Source: Acholeplasmatales bacterium (GTDB lineage Bacteria; Bacillota_I; Bacilli_A; Acholeplasmatales; Anaeroplasmataceae). From it: a stretch of DNA of 32,505 nt. Below the pieces are notes generated by a model, which worked only from the letters and a program-made list of their open reading frames with translations, made no database searches and was not told the DNA's origin. Of the stretch, positions 1 to 7,806 are shown piece by piece. The position numbers and the translations under genes were made by a program. Within the stretch, counting starts at the first letter, position 1; every line of letters begins with the position of its first letter. Where the stretch lies: positions 1-32,505 of the forward strand of contig JAFSWG010000013.1 of NCBI GenBank assembly GCA_017444645.1. Direction: 5' to 3'.

Positions 1-1
1 A

Positions 2-733
2 AGAGGAGCCCATCCTGTTGTCGTAACTAATGCAACATTTATGCAAAGAACATATGATCAAGTAAGTCATGATATATGTATTAATAATACAAATGTTACT
101 TTTTTATTAAATTTTTGTAATTATGATGGCTTAACTGATGTAACTCATTTAGGTATATTTACAATATCAATGTTTTCAAATATTCCAAATTTAGTTATTA
201 TGGCTCCATCTTCTAAAGATGAATTATTAGAAATGATGGATTATGCGATTCTTAAATCTAATCATCCAACAATGATTTTACTTCCAGGAGATAAGGTTGT
301 AGAAAGAAAAATAAAATTAGATGTATCAAATATTAATAAATTTGAAGTAACTAATGAAGGAAAAGATGTTGCAATAATTGCCTTAGGTGATTTTTATTCT
401 AAAGGTTTAGATTTATATAATGCATTAAAGGATAATTTAAATATTAATTCAACATTAATTAATCCAAGATTCGCATCTGGAATTGATAAAGAATTATTAG
501 ATTCTTTACTTAAAAATCATAAATTAATTATTACATTAGAAGATGGAATTGTTGAAGGCGGATTTGGAAATAAAATAGCTAATTATTATAGTGATAAAAA
601 TATTATTGTTAAATCATACGGATTAGATAAAAAATTTTATGATAGATATAATCCAAAAGAATTATTAAAAGAATTAAAAATGGATACTGATTCTATTTTA
701 AATTATGTAAAAGAAACAATTGGAGGCAAATAA
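2..733 (+). CDS. 1-deoxy-D-xylulose-5-phosphate synthase-like transketolase, 3' part
   Basis: The reading frame is open from base 2, so the gene starts upstream of the window; only its C-terminal ~243 residues are here. FMQRTYDQVSHDI, then a THLGIF stretch and IPNLVIMAPSSKDEL, match the pyrimidine-binding and C-terminal transketolase domains of DXS, which joins pyruvate and glyceraldehyde 3-phosphate to make DXP for isoprenoids and thiamine. The DGPTH-like block of canonical DXS is altered here to TDVTH, and the part is compact. It may therefore be a DXS-like paralogue, not the housekeeping enzyme. The flavin reductase gene starts 1 base after its stop, which suggests co-transcription. The TPP-binding half is outside the window, so activity cannot be judged. 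Confidence 0.8.
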   Translation, partial: RGAHPVVVTNATFMQRTYDQVSHDICINNTNVTFLLNFCNYDGLTDVTHLGIFTISMFSNIPNLVIMAPSSKDELLEMMDYAILKSNHPTMILLPGDKVVERKIKLDVSNINKFEVTNEGKDVAIIALGDFYSKGLDLYNALKDNLNINSTLINPRFASGIDKELLDSLLKNHKLIITLEDGIVEGGFGNKIANYYSDKNIIVKSYGLDKKFYDRYNPKELLKELKMDTDSILNYVKETIGGK

Positions 734-734
734 T

Positions 735-1274
735 ATGAAAAAGAATATTGGAGCACAATTAGCATTATATCCAAGTCCTGTCGTTGTTGTAGGGGCAATG
801 GTTAATAATAAACCAACATGGACTTTAGTTGCTCATTTAGGTACTATGGCACATAGTTCAGTAATGATTTCATTAAGTCAAGCTCATTATATTAATAAAG
901 GAATTATTGAAAATAAAAAATTATCAGTTAATGTTGTAGATGAATCATGGCTTAAAAAAGCTGATTTAATGGGAGTGAAAAGCGGAAATAAAATAGATAA
1001 ATCTGAATGTTTTTCATATGTTATAGGCGAAAATGGAGCTCCTATAATTGAAGATGCTAAGCTTTCAATTGAATGTGATGTAATTGATAATTATGAATTG
1101 GATTATTTTGATAATTTTATTTGTAAAATTTTAGCTACATATGCAGATGAAGCAATATTAAATAATAATGGCAAAATCAATTATCATGTATTTAAGCCGG
1201 CTTTATTTGAATTCCCTACATATGAATATTTTGTATTAGGTGAAAAATTAGGTAATTGTGCTAAGATGAATTAA
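735..1274 (+). CDS. Flavin reductase-like FMN-binding protein
   Basis: A 179-residue protein with the flavin reductase-like split-barrel pattern: PSPVVVVGAMVNNKPTW near the N-terminus, a middle segment with SLSQAHYINKGI and KLSVNVV, and a C-terminal KPALFEF segment. Family members bind FMN and either reduce it with NAD(P)H or act as FMN-dependent electron carriers. I chose ATG 735 because GGAGG at 722-726 sits 8 bases ahead; an in-frame TTG at 720 would overlap that ribosome binding site. The gene follows the DXS-like gene and precedes a flavodoxin-like lipoprotein, so an electron-transfer role beside a flavodoxin is plausible. The exact substrate is unknown. Confidence 0.85.
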   Translation: MKKNIGAQLALYPSPVVVVGAMVNNKPTWTLVAHLGTMAHSSVMISLSQAHYINKGIIENKKLSVNVVDESWLKKADLMGVKSGNKIDKSECFSYVIGENGAPIIEDAKLSIECDVIDNYELDYFDNFICKILATYADEAILNNNGKINYHVFKPALFEFPTYEYFVLGEKLGNCAKMN

Positions 1275-1307
1275 TATATTTGAGAACTTGAAATGGGTGT
1301 TAGTTAT

Positions 1308-1897
1308 ATGAAAAAGTATTTGTTTTATTATCTTTTATATTAGTTTTTGGCTTATTTTTAATAGGTTGTACAAACAAAAAAGAAGTAAATAATAATGATA
1401 ATAAAGAAGAAAATTTAAATATTAATCATAAATCAATAGTTATTTATTTTTCTAGAACAAATAATACAGAAAAGATAGCTAATTATATTGTTGAATTAAC
1501 AAATTCAGATTCATATGAAATTATAGCTAAAATACCTTATACAGATGAGGATATTAAATATTATACAAATTGTAGAGCGGATAATGAACAAAAGGATCCA
1601 GATGCAAGACCCGAAATAGGTAGCGATAAAATTAATATTAGTGAATATGAAACAATTTATTTGGGCTATCCTATTTGGCATGGTCAAGCTCCTAGAATAA
1701 TGTATACATTTGTTGAAAGCTATGATTTAAAAAGTAAAACAATTATTCCATTTTGTACATCAGCATCAAGTCCAATTAGTTCAAGTGCAACTACTTTATC
1801 AAATTTAACTGGCGAAGGTAATTGGAAAGCTGGAAAAAGATTTAGCGCAGATGATGAAATAAATAATGTAAAAAATTGGTTAAAATCATTAAATTAA
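1308..1897 (+). pseudogene. Flavodoxin-like lipoprotein with a frameshift in its signal peptide
   Basis: From ATG 1308 the frame reads MKKYLFYYLLY and stops at 1341-1343. One base over, an open frame runs to TAA at 1897. If the A run at 1311-1315 had one more A, the product would begin MKKVFVLLSFILVFG and reach the lipobox LIGC, giving a normal 196-residue lipoprotein. The mature part has IVIYFSRTNNTEKIA, the phosphate-binding loop of flavodoxins, and YLGYPIWHGQAPRI, the second FMN loop. It is probably a membrane-anchored FMN electron carrier or flavodoxin-type reductase. Whether the single-base loss is a true mutation, a slippage switch or a sequencing error cannot be settled here. The body of the frame is intact. 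Confidence 0.75.
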
Positions 1898-1912
1898 GGG
1901 GGAATTTAATTT

Positions 1913-2233
1913 ATGATAACTATTAATATTTATTATAGTGGAAAAAATGGTAATGCAAAAAAATTTATATCTGAAATGATTGAATTAAAAATTGTAGATG
2001 AAATTAGAAAAGAAGCTGGTAATTTAAGATATGAATATTTTTATCCGATTGATGATAATGAAACAGTTTTGTTAATAGATAGTTGGGAAAGCCAAGAGGC
2101 TTTAGATATTCATCATCATTTGCCATTGATGAAAAAAATAGCTGAATTAAGAGAAAAATATGATTTACATATGAAGGTAGAAAAATATGAATCTATTATA
2201 GATTCTAAAGATGAAAAATATATAAGAAAGTAG
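1913..2233 (+). CDS. Antibiotic biosynthesis monooxygenase (ABM/YgiN-type) domain protein
   Basis: A 106-residue single-domain protein. The pattern NAKKFISEMIELKIVDEIRK, then GNLRYEYFYPIDD, SWESQEALDIHHH and a short C-terminal strand is the dimeric alpha+beta barrel ABM fold. Relatives include quinol monooxygenase YgiN and cofactor-free oxygenases, but many act on unknown small molecules, and an anaerobe may use the fold without oxygen. GGGGG at 1898-1902 region lies upstream of ATG 1913. It sits 15 bases after the flavodoxin frame and 9 bases before the aldo/keto reductase, so it is in the same redox operon. Family assignment is fairly sure; the reaction is not. Confidence 0.75.
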   Translation: MITINIYYSGKNGNAKKFISEMIELKIVDEIRKEAGNLRYEYFYPIDDNETVLLIDSWESQEALDIHHHLPLMKKIAELREKYDLHMKVEKYESIIDSKDEKYIRK

Positions 2234-2242
2234 GAAATAATT

Positions 2243-3178
2243 ATGAAGAATTTACCAAAGATTTGTTTAGGCGCTTGGGCATGGGGAAATGATGGAACAT
2301 TTGGAAATCATTTAACAAAAGAGATGTTAAAGCCTGTTTTCGAAAAAGGCATAGAATTAGGATTAAATTTGTGGGATACAGCTTTCGTTTATGGAATGGG
2401 TGAGTCTGAAAAAATATTAGGTAATTTTTTAAAAAATATAAAAAGAGAAGATTATATTATATCTGCAAAATTTACTCCACAATGTGCAGGAATGTTTGGA
2501 GCTGATCCTATAAGAGGTATGTTTGAAACATCTAATAAATTATTAAATACAAATGGTATTATGGATTTTTATTGGATTCATAATCCTGTTGGCGCTCCAA
2601 GATGGATTAAAGAAATAATTCCTCTTGCAAAAGAAGGAAAAATTAAAAATATTGGTGTTTCTAATCATTCTCTTGCTGAAATAAAAGAAGCTAATGAAAT
2701 ATTAAAAAAGGAAGGATTAAAAATTGATGCAGTTCAAAATCATTATTCAATAATTAATAGATCAAGTGAAACGAGTGGTATATTAGATTATTGTAAAAAG
2801 AATAATATTATATTTTTCTCATATATGGTAGTTGAACAAGGTGCATTAACAGGAGTTTATAACGAAAATAATCCTTTTCCTACAGATAGTGATAGAGGAA
2901 TGAAATATAATCCTTTGCTTCCAAAATTAAAAATAATGAATGAGGCATTAGAAAAAGTAGGAAAGAATCATAATGCAACAATATCAGAGGTTGCTATAGC
3001 TTATGTAATAAATAAAGGAACCCTACCTATTGTTGGTGTTACAAAAATTAAGCATGTTGAAGAAGCTTATATTTCATCTAAAATAATTTTATCTAGTGAT
3101 GAAATAAAATATTTAGAAGATGTTGCAGCTAAGCTTAATTTAAATACAATTAGAGAATGGGAAAAGGAGATGAAATAA
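2243..3178 (+). CDS. Aldo/keto reductase
   Basis: A 311-residue NAD(P)H-dependent carbonyl reductase of the AKR superfamily with a TIM-barrel layout. The expected catalytic tetrad is visible: Asp and Tyr in NLWDTAFVYGMGESEK, Lys in IISAKFTPQ and His in FYWIHNP. The late cofactor-binding segment appears as IVGVTKIKHVEEA. The substrate cannot be deduced; relatives reduce aldehydes, sugars and quinone-like compounds. It is joined to its neighbour by an overlap in which TAA at 3176-3178 shares its last base with the next ATG. Its place between an ABM protein and a cupin-CMD protein suggests a shared pathway on a small oxidised or electrophilic compound. Confidence 0.92.
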   Translation: MKNLPKICLGAWAWGNDGTFGNHLTKEMLKPVFEKGIELGLNLWDTAFVYGMGESEKILGNFLKNIKREDYIISAKFTPQCAGMFGADPIRGMFETSNKLLNTNGIMDFYWIHNPVGAPRWIKEIIPLAKEGKIKNIGVSNHSLAEIKEANEILKKEGLKIDAVQNHYSIINRSSETSGILDYCKKNNIIFFSYMVVEQGALTGVYNENNPFPTDSDRGMKYNPLLPKLKIMNEALEKVGKNHNATISEVAIAYVINKGTLPIVGVTKIKHVEEAYISSKIILSSDEIKYLEDVAAKLNLNTIREWEKEMK

Positions 3179-3930
3179 TGACTAAAGAAGAATTAGAACA
3201 TGTACCATTTGGATTAGGTATAATAAATCCATATAATAAATATTTTACAGGAATAAGCTATTTAAATTTTTTAAATAAAATTGGAGTAGGTGTTTGTAAT
3301 GTAACATTTGAACCAGGATGTAGAAATTATTGGCACATTCATAATTCTAAAAATGATGGTGGTCAATTTTTAATTGTTACCTATGGTAGAGGATATTACC
3401 AAGAAGAAGGTAGTGATGCAATTGAATTATTACCTGGTGATTATGTTTATATTAAACCTGGTGTTAAGCATTGGCATGGTGCTGCAAAAGATTCAGTTTT
3501 TTCTCATATTGCAATTGAAGTACCTGGTGAAGATACATCAACAACTTGGTGTGAAGAAGTAAAAGAGGATATCTATTTAAAAGCAAATGAGAATCATAAA
3601 CAAACAAAAGTAATTCAAACAGCAGGAAGAAACCAATTAAACGAACTAGCTCCAGAATTTGCTAGACTTAATGATGATATATTATTTGGTGAAGTTTGGA
3701 GTAGGACATCATATTTAGATTTAAAGAAAAGGTCAATATTAACTGTTGTTGCTTTAACATCTACAGGTATTACTGATTCATCATTAAAATATCATATAGC
3801 AAATGCTAAGAAAAATGGTGTTTCTTCAAATGAATTATGCGAATCATTAACTCATATTGCTATGTATGTTGGCTGGCCAAAAATTTGGGCCGCCTTAAGA
3901 TATGTTAAAGAAATATATGAAGAAAATTAA
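3178..3930 (+). CDS. Cupin-carboxymuconolactone decarboxylase fusion protein
   Basis: A 250-residue two-domain protein. Residues ~35-120 form a cupin: WHIHNSKNDGGQFLIV is motif 1 with metal-ligand His residues, and PGVKHWHGAAKDSVFSHIA is motif 2. Residues ~150-250 form a carboxymuconolactone decarboxylase (CMD)/AhpD-like helical domain, with LKKRSILTVVALTS and ELCESLTHIAMYVGWP as its typical blocks. No CXXC redox pair is visible, so peroxidase activity of the AhpD type is unlikely. I chose ATG 3178, preceded by AAGGAG within the end of the aldo/keto reductase gene; an earlier in-frame start would bypass this site. Such fusions commonly neighbour oxidoreductases in gut bacteria. The reaction is unknown. 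Confidence 0.88.
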   Translation: MTKEELEHVPFGLGIINPYNKYFTGISYLNFLNKIGVGVCNVTFEPGCRNYWHIHNSKNDGGQFLIVTYGRGYYQEEGSDAIELLPGDYVYIKPGVKHWHGAAKDSVFSHIAIEVPGEDTSTTWCEEVKEDIYLKANENHKQTKVIQTAGRNQLNELAPEFARLNDDILFGEVWSRTSYLDLKKRSILTVVALTSTGITDSSLKYHIANAKKNGVSSNELCESLTHIAMYVGWPKIWAALRYVKEIYEEN

Positions 3931-3985
3931 AATGCACTTTAGAGCAGGCAAGATATCAACGATTTTAATTTCATAGGTGGCTTTT

Positions 3986-4507
3986 ATGAAAAAATTTATA
4001 ATTTTAATTACAACTCTATTTTTAATGTGCACTCTAGTTTCTTGTGGTCGATCCACATCGAATCCAGCCACTGAGCCAAGCCAGCCTACTACTCAGGAGC
4101 CTGATGGAACAAGTGATGATACTACGATACAACCTAAAGAGGATGATGAACTTATGAATAAAACTTTATCTTTAAAAATTGATAATACTGAAGTTGATGT
4201 TAATTGGCTTGATAACGATTCAGTTACTGCATTAAAGAAACTAGCTAAAGTTGGGCTTACTATTGAAATGCATATGTATGATGTTTTCGAGCAAGTTGGT
4301 TCTTTAGGAACATCAATTACGTCAGCTGATATCAGAATTACTACTTCACCAGGAGACATTGTTTTATATTCATCTAACCAAATAGTAATCTTCTATGATT
4401 CAAATACATGGGCTTATACTAAACTAGGTCACATCAATTTATCTAAGAGTGAACTAACTGACTTATTAGGAAATGGTAATGTAACCATTACAATTACCCT
4501 AAAATAA
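3986..4507 (+). CDS. Small lipoprotein with cyclophilin-like domain
   Basis: A 173-residue protein with signal peptide MKKFIILITTLFLMCTLVSC; Cys20 is the predicted lipidation site. A Pro/Thr/Ser-rich, acidic linker of ~35 residues follows. The rest (TLSLKIDNTEVDVNW..., IEMHMYDVFEQVGSLG..., SPGDIVLYSSNQIVIFYDSNTWAYTKLGHI) resembles the cyclophilin-like beta-barrel family (often called Cyclophil_like) found as secreted proteins next to flavodoxins and aldo/keto reductases. That context fits this gene. ATG 3986 has AGGTGG at 3975-3980; the in-frame GTG at 3977 lies inside that site. The linker uses more G and C than its neighbours. Function is unknown. Confidence 0.75.
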   Translation: MKKFIILITTLFLMCTLVSCGRSTSNPATEPSQPTTQEPDGTSDDTTIQPKEDDELMNKTLSLKIDNTEVDVNWLDNDSVTALKKLAKVGLTIEMHMYDVFEQVGSLGTSITSADIRITTSPGDIVLYSSNQIVIFYDSNTWAYTKLGHINLSKSELTDLLGNGNVTITITLK

Positions 4508-4510
4508 AAA

Positions 4511-4540
4511 AACACTACTAAATTTTGCTCTAGCAGTGTT
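4511..4540 (-). terminator. Hairpin that is a good terminator only on the minus strand
   Basis: AACACT (4511-4516) pairs with AGTGTT (4535-4540), and CTA with TAG inside, after one mismatch. On the minus strand the stem is followed by a run of seven T. On the plus strand there is no T run, so it would only be a 3' hairpin right after the lipoprotein stop. No convincing minus-strand gene enters it. Confidence 0.5.
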
Positions 4541-4570
4541 CGGAGGAAGTCCTGACTTTAACAGAACTAA

Positions 4571-4726
4571 TTTATTATATCTCTATATAATCTATGCATA
4601 GGCAAGATAGTTGTTGGATATGCTGATAAGTATTGGACTTGTTCTCTAAAAGATGATGAAATCAAGTATGAACTTGAAGCAAGAGCATTAGAAAAATTCT
4701 TGGGTGTTGTTGATATATTTAAATAG
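4571..4726 (+). pseudogene. Possible ORF remnant, start missing
   Basis: This frame is open for 51 codons between stops at 4568-4570 and 4724-4726 and has no start codon. Its translation contains IGKIVVGYADKYWTC and ELEARALEKFLGVVDIF, which looks like real protein with charged helix-forming residues, unlike the low-complexity translation of the minus-strand frame over the same bases. I do not recognise the family. It may be the C-terminal stub of a deleted gene. The stretch 4508-4986 has no other gene candidate: it holds the minus-strand hairpin, this remnant, a plus-strand terminator at 4853-4896 and the leader of the ABC transporter. Confidence 0.3.
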
Positions 4727-4852
4727 GTAATGTAGAAAAAAACATAATAGAATTTTCTTCTTTCAGATGCTAGAAATTCCATAAAAATGATGTAAAATAA
4801 TTATGTCGTAACAAACAAGTAACTAACAAATTTTAGATAAACCGCATAGTTA

Positions 4853-4896
4853 AGAGACTGCTGAAAATGGTATGTATTTTTCGCAGTCTCTTTTTT
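4853..4896 (+). terminator. Strong intrinsic terminator
   Basis: AGAGACTGC (4853-4861) pairs perfectly with GCAGTCTCT (4883-4891) and runs into six T. It ends transcription coming from the lipoprotein/remnant region, or it could act as an attenuator ahead of the ABC transporter, whose ATG is 90 bases downstream. I see no recognised riboswitch around it. Confidence 0.8.
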
Positions 4897-4986
4897 GTTT
4901 ATTATTATGAAGAATCACATAAAATCTTTAGGTAAAATTTAGGCAAATATTCTATATTATTTTTAGTGTTTAGAAAGAGGAATATT

Positions 4987-6906
4987 ATGGCTGCGATTTT
5001 AAGAATAGCTAATTTATGTAAAACATATAATATTACAGAAACAATTAAAGAAGATGTACTAAAAGGTATCGATTTAGAATTAAATGAAGGAGAAATGGTA
5101 GCAATACTTGGTGAATCAGGATGTGGTAAGTCTACCCTATTAAATATATTAGGCGGGCTTGATAGTGATTACACTGGTTCTGTTGTTATAAAAGGAAACT
5201 TCATTAGAGATTTTAATGAACAGGATATGGATGATTATAGAAAGAAAAGAATTGGAATGGTCTTTCAAAACTATAATTTAATATCCCATATGACAATAAA
5301 AGAAAATATAATGCTTTCAATGCAAATGAGTGATGTAAATAAAGAAACTCAAATAAAAAGAGCGGATGATTTATTAACTTTAGTAGGCTTATATGAATAT
5401 AGAGATAAATATCCTAATCAATTATCAGGCGGACAAAATCAAAGAGTATCTATAGCTAGAGCTTTAGCTAATAATCCATCAATAATTTTAGCTGATGAAC
5501 CAACAGGAGCCCTAGATAAGGAATCAACATTATTAGTTGTAGATATATTAAAGAAAATAGCTATGATGGGAAAACTAGTTATAATTGTAACCCATTCTGA
5601 AAAAGTAGCTAAATCATGTTCTAGAGTAATAAAAATGGAAGATGGTGTTATTTCTTCAGATGAAATAATATCTAAGCCTAGTAAAAATAAATACGAAAAA
5701 TATAAAGAAATTAAGCCTAAAAGTATTAATAAAAAAAATATTTTAAAAATGGCTTATAAGAACTTATTATCAAATAAAATTAGAAATATTTTAGTTTCTA
5801 TAGGTATATCAATAGGTATTGCATCATTAATCTTAATATTGGCATTATCTAGCGGAATAACAACTTATGTTAATCAGTACTTTGGTAGAGACGAAAGTAA
5901 CGAAATATTAACATTAACTACAGATACTTCAATATCTGCCTCTAATATATCATCAATTAAACAAATTGAAGGGGTAGATAGTGTCTTATCATCATATAGG
6001 ATTCCACAATTATCTTATGTAATAACAGATGATGCAAATGAAGAAGTACACCAAATAAATTATACATATTCTATTGAAACTAAGAATACACCTACTGTAG
6101 CATATGGAAGATATCCATCAAGTAATTCAACCAATGAAATTATTATAGATTTAGATACAGCAATGACTATTTCAAATAATGGTGAATCAGTAGTTGAGTG
6201 TATTAATAAAACTATTGATATGACATATAAGGGAAATACTAATACAATGACAATTGTTGGTATTTTTGATGATTTAGATGATTCTATATCTAATGCATAT
6301 ATATCTGAAAAAAGCTTACCATTATTTTATTCTAAGGCATCTTCAACAACTAATGCTACAACATCTAACGAATTTAATATTTGTTATGTTAAAGTATCTA
6401 ATGTTACATATTTAAGCTCTGTTACATCTGAAATTAGAAAGATAGCATCAGTAACTATAACACAACCATCAAGTAATTCTGAAACTATTTTAGATTTTAT
6501 TGATATAGGAACTAAGATTTTAACTGCAATATCAATGATATCTTTAGTAGTTGCATCCATAATGATTATTATTGTTCAATATGTATCAATAATTGAAAGA
6601 AGAAAAGAAATTGGTATATTAAGATCTATTGGTGGAAGAAGAAATGATATTTCAAATCTATTTATGTTTGAGTCAATGATTCTTGGTGCCTTTGGTGGAG
6701 CTATAGCTATAGCATTCTCATATTTAATTGCTGGTATTACAAATATTATTTGTGGTATATCAACCGGATGTATATTCATATCATTTAATCCAATATGGTA
6801 TTTAATTGGTTTAGTAGTTTCTATATTAGTATCCATTCTAGCTGGTATCGCTCCTTCTAAAAAAGCATCTAATTTAGATCCTATTGAGTGTTTAAGGAGT
6901 GAATAA
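4987..6906 (+). CDS. MacB-type ABC transporter: ATPase fused to FtsX-like permease
   Basis: A 639-residue fusion. Residues 1-230 are an ATPase with Walker A GESGCGKST (~42-50), signature LSGGQNQRVSIARAL (~146-160) and Walker B IILADEPTGALD (~167-178). The permease half has a first membrane helix at ~270-300, a large extracellular domain, then three helices near the C-terminus, including ISLVVASIMIIIVQYVS followed by RRKEIGILRSIGG, a hallmark of FtsX/MacB permeases. Such proteins move no solute through the membrane. They transmit ATP-driven motion to periplasmic or extracytoplasmic partners in lipoprotein release, peptide export or cell-wall control. ATG 4987 has AAAGAGG at 4974-4980; the in-frame GTG at 4966 is upstream of that site. 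The next gene overlaps by one base and is the likely partner. Confidence 0.92.
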   Translation: MAAILRIANLCKTYNITETIKEDVLKGIDLELNEGEMVAILGESGCGKSTLLNILGGLDSDYTGSVVIKGNFIRDFNEQDMDDYRKKRIGMVFQNYNLISHMTIKENIMLSMQMSDVNKETQIKRADDLLTLVGLYEYRDKYPNQLSGGQNQRVSIARALANNPSIILADEPTGALDKESTLLVVDILKKIAMMGKLVIIVTHSEKVAKSCSRVIKMEDGVISSDEIISKPSKNKYEKYKEIKPKSINKKNILKMAYKNLLSNKIRNILVSIGISIGIASLILILALSSGITTYVNQYFGRDESNEILTLTTDTSISASNISSIKQIEGVDSVLSSYRIPQLSYVITDDANEEVHQINYTYSIETKNTPTVAYGRYPSSNSTNEIIIDLDTAMTISNNGESVVECINKTIDMTYKGNTNTMTIVGIFDDLDDSISNAYISEKSLPLFYSKASSTTNATTSNEFNICYVKVSNVTYLSSVTSEIRKIASVTITQPSSNSETILDFIDIGTKILTAISMISLVVASIMIIIVQYVSIIERRKEIGILRSIGGRRNDISNLFMFESMILGAFGGAIAIAFSYLIAGITNIICGISTGCIFISFNPIWYLIGLVVSILVSILAGIAPSKKASNLDPIECLRSE

Positions 6907-7697
6907 TGTCTAGAGTATTATCACGTTCTAAAAAAAGAAAAAAGAGAGAACAAATTAAAAATAAAAAGATTAAAAAAATGGAAAGCCAGGATTCTAAAGG
7001 AATATTAAGAACCAAAATAGAAGGTGGAATGAATCCTAAAATATTCATTATTTTAAAAGTAATATCAGGTGTATTAATATTATTCTTTTATATATTCTTT
7101 TCTCCATTATTGATTTTAGCTATTATTTTTAATATCTTTATGATTTTATTTGCTTCTAAAACAGAGAAGAAAATTAATCATACATTTATTAAAAGAAATC
7201 ATTTAAAAATAATTAAATTAGATTCTATTATATCTATAATTGTTATTCTTATTACTATTTGTGGCGTTGCAATTAATTCTAATAATAAAAGACCTACTTT
7301 TGGTAATAATATAGGTATTAAAATAGTAGAAGAAATCAAAAATACAGGTTCATGTCTTACAGGAAATAGATCTGTTTTTGGAAAAAGTTTAGGAATGCAT
7401 TTTGGAACAAAAGATTTTGATCCATCAAAAATGCCAATGGGAATGAAAGAGCCACCTAAGATGAAAGATATAGATTTTTCTCATATACCACTTGAGATAA
7501 TATTATCTAAAATGATATCTTCTATAAATACAATATTCATATTCTTAATACCTGTAGTTGATGGATTTACAATTTATATTTTTATAAGAAAAAAGAAGAA
7601 ATTTATTGAAAATATGAACTATAAAGTTGAAAACCAAAGAGTTCTTTCTGACAGTGAATTTGAAGAATTATTTATGTATGGATATGAAATCGAATAA
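6906..7697 (+). CDS. Unrecognised membrane protein, partner of the ABC transporter
   Basis: A 263-residue protein I cannot assign to a family. It opens with a very basic stretch (RSKKRKKREQIKNKK), then has hydrophobic segments at roughly residues 48-80 (probably two helices), 101-120 and 195-225, and a charged tail. Between the last two membrane segments is an extracytoplasmic loop with a Met/Pro-rich part, SKMPMGMKEPPKMKD. Its ATG shares one base with the stop of the MacB-type gene, so the two are translationally coupled and probably work as one unit. A Met-rich loop can bind soft metals, but this is speculation. A strong terminator follows directly. Confidence 0.75.
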   Translation: MSRVLSRSKKRKKREQIKNKKIKKMESQDSKGILRTKIEGGMNPKIFIILKVISGVLILFFYIFFSPLLILAIIFNIFMILFASKTEKKINHTFIKRNHLKIIKLDSIISIIVILITICGVAINSNNKRPTFGNNIGIKIVEEIKNTGSCLTGNRSVFGKSLGMHFGTKDFDPSKMPMGMKEPPKMKDIDFSHIPLEIILSKMISSINTIFIFLIPVVDGFTIYIFIRKKKKFIENMNYKVENQRVLSDSEFEELFMYGYEIE

Positions 7698-7698
7698 T

Positions 7699-7727
7699 TG
7701 CCCGCTTTATTAAAGTGGGCATTTTTT
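7699..7727 (+). terminator. Intrinsic terminator of the ABC transporter operon
   Basis: TGCCCGCTTTA (7699-7709) pairs with TAAAGTGGGCA (7711-7721), with one G-T pair and a very tight turn, followed by six T. It separates the ABC genes from luxS. Confidence 0.88.
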
Positions 7728-7778
7728 CTATGATAAAAAATATATTTGTTGATATTTATTTTTAAAAAAATTGTATTA

Positions 7779-7787
7779 TGATATAAT
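7779..7787 (+). promoter_or_regulatory. Extended -10 promoter of luxS
   Basis: TG at 7779-7780, one base, then a perfect TATAAT at 7782-7787. The -35 region is poor, as is usual for extended -10 promoters. Transcription would start near 7794, so an upstream in-frame start at 7771 cannot be the true luxS start. Confidence 0.6.
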
Positions 7788-7806
7788 ACCAACTAGAGGT
7801 GAAAAC

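Noticed and set aside
720..734. TTG start for the flavin reductase
   Set aside because: It lies over the GGAGG ribosome binding site that serves ATG 735.
3374..3562. 62-residue plus-strand ORF inside the cupin-CMD gene
   Set aside because: It is an out-of-frame shadow of a well-supported gene.
4537..4570. GGAGGAAGTCC followed by ACAGAAC, resembling the two P4 strands of RNase P RNA
   Set aside because: The two motifs are only a few bases apart, with none of the ~250-300 bases of RNase P RNA between them, so this is chance or at most a tiny relic.
4567..4782. 71-residue minus-strand ORF
   Set aside because: Low-complexity translation and no ribosome binding site; the plus-strand frame over the same bases looks more protein-like.
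7771..7806. Upstream start for luxS
   Set aside because: The codons overlap the -10 box of the luxS promoter, so they would not be in the mRNA.
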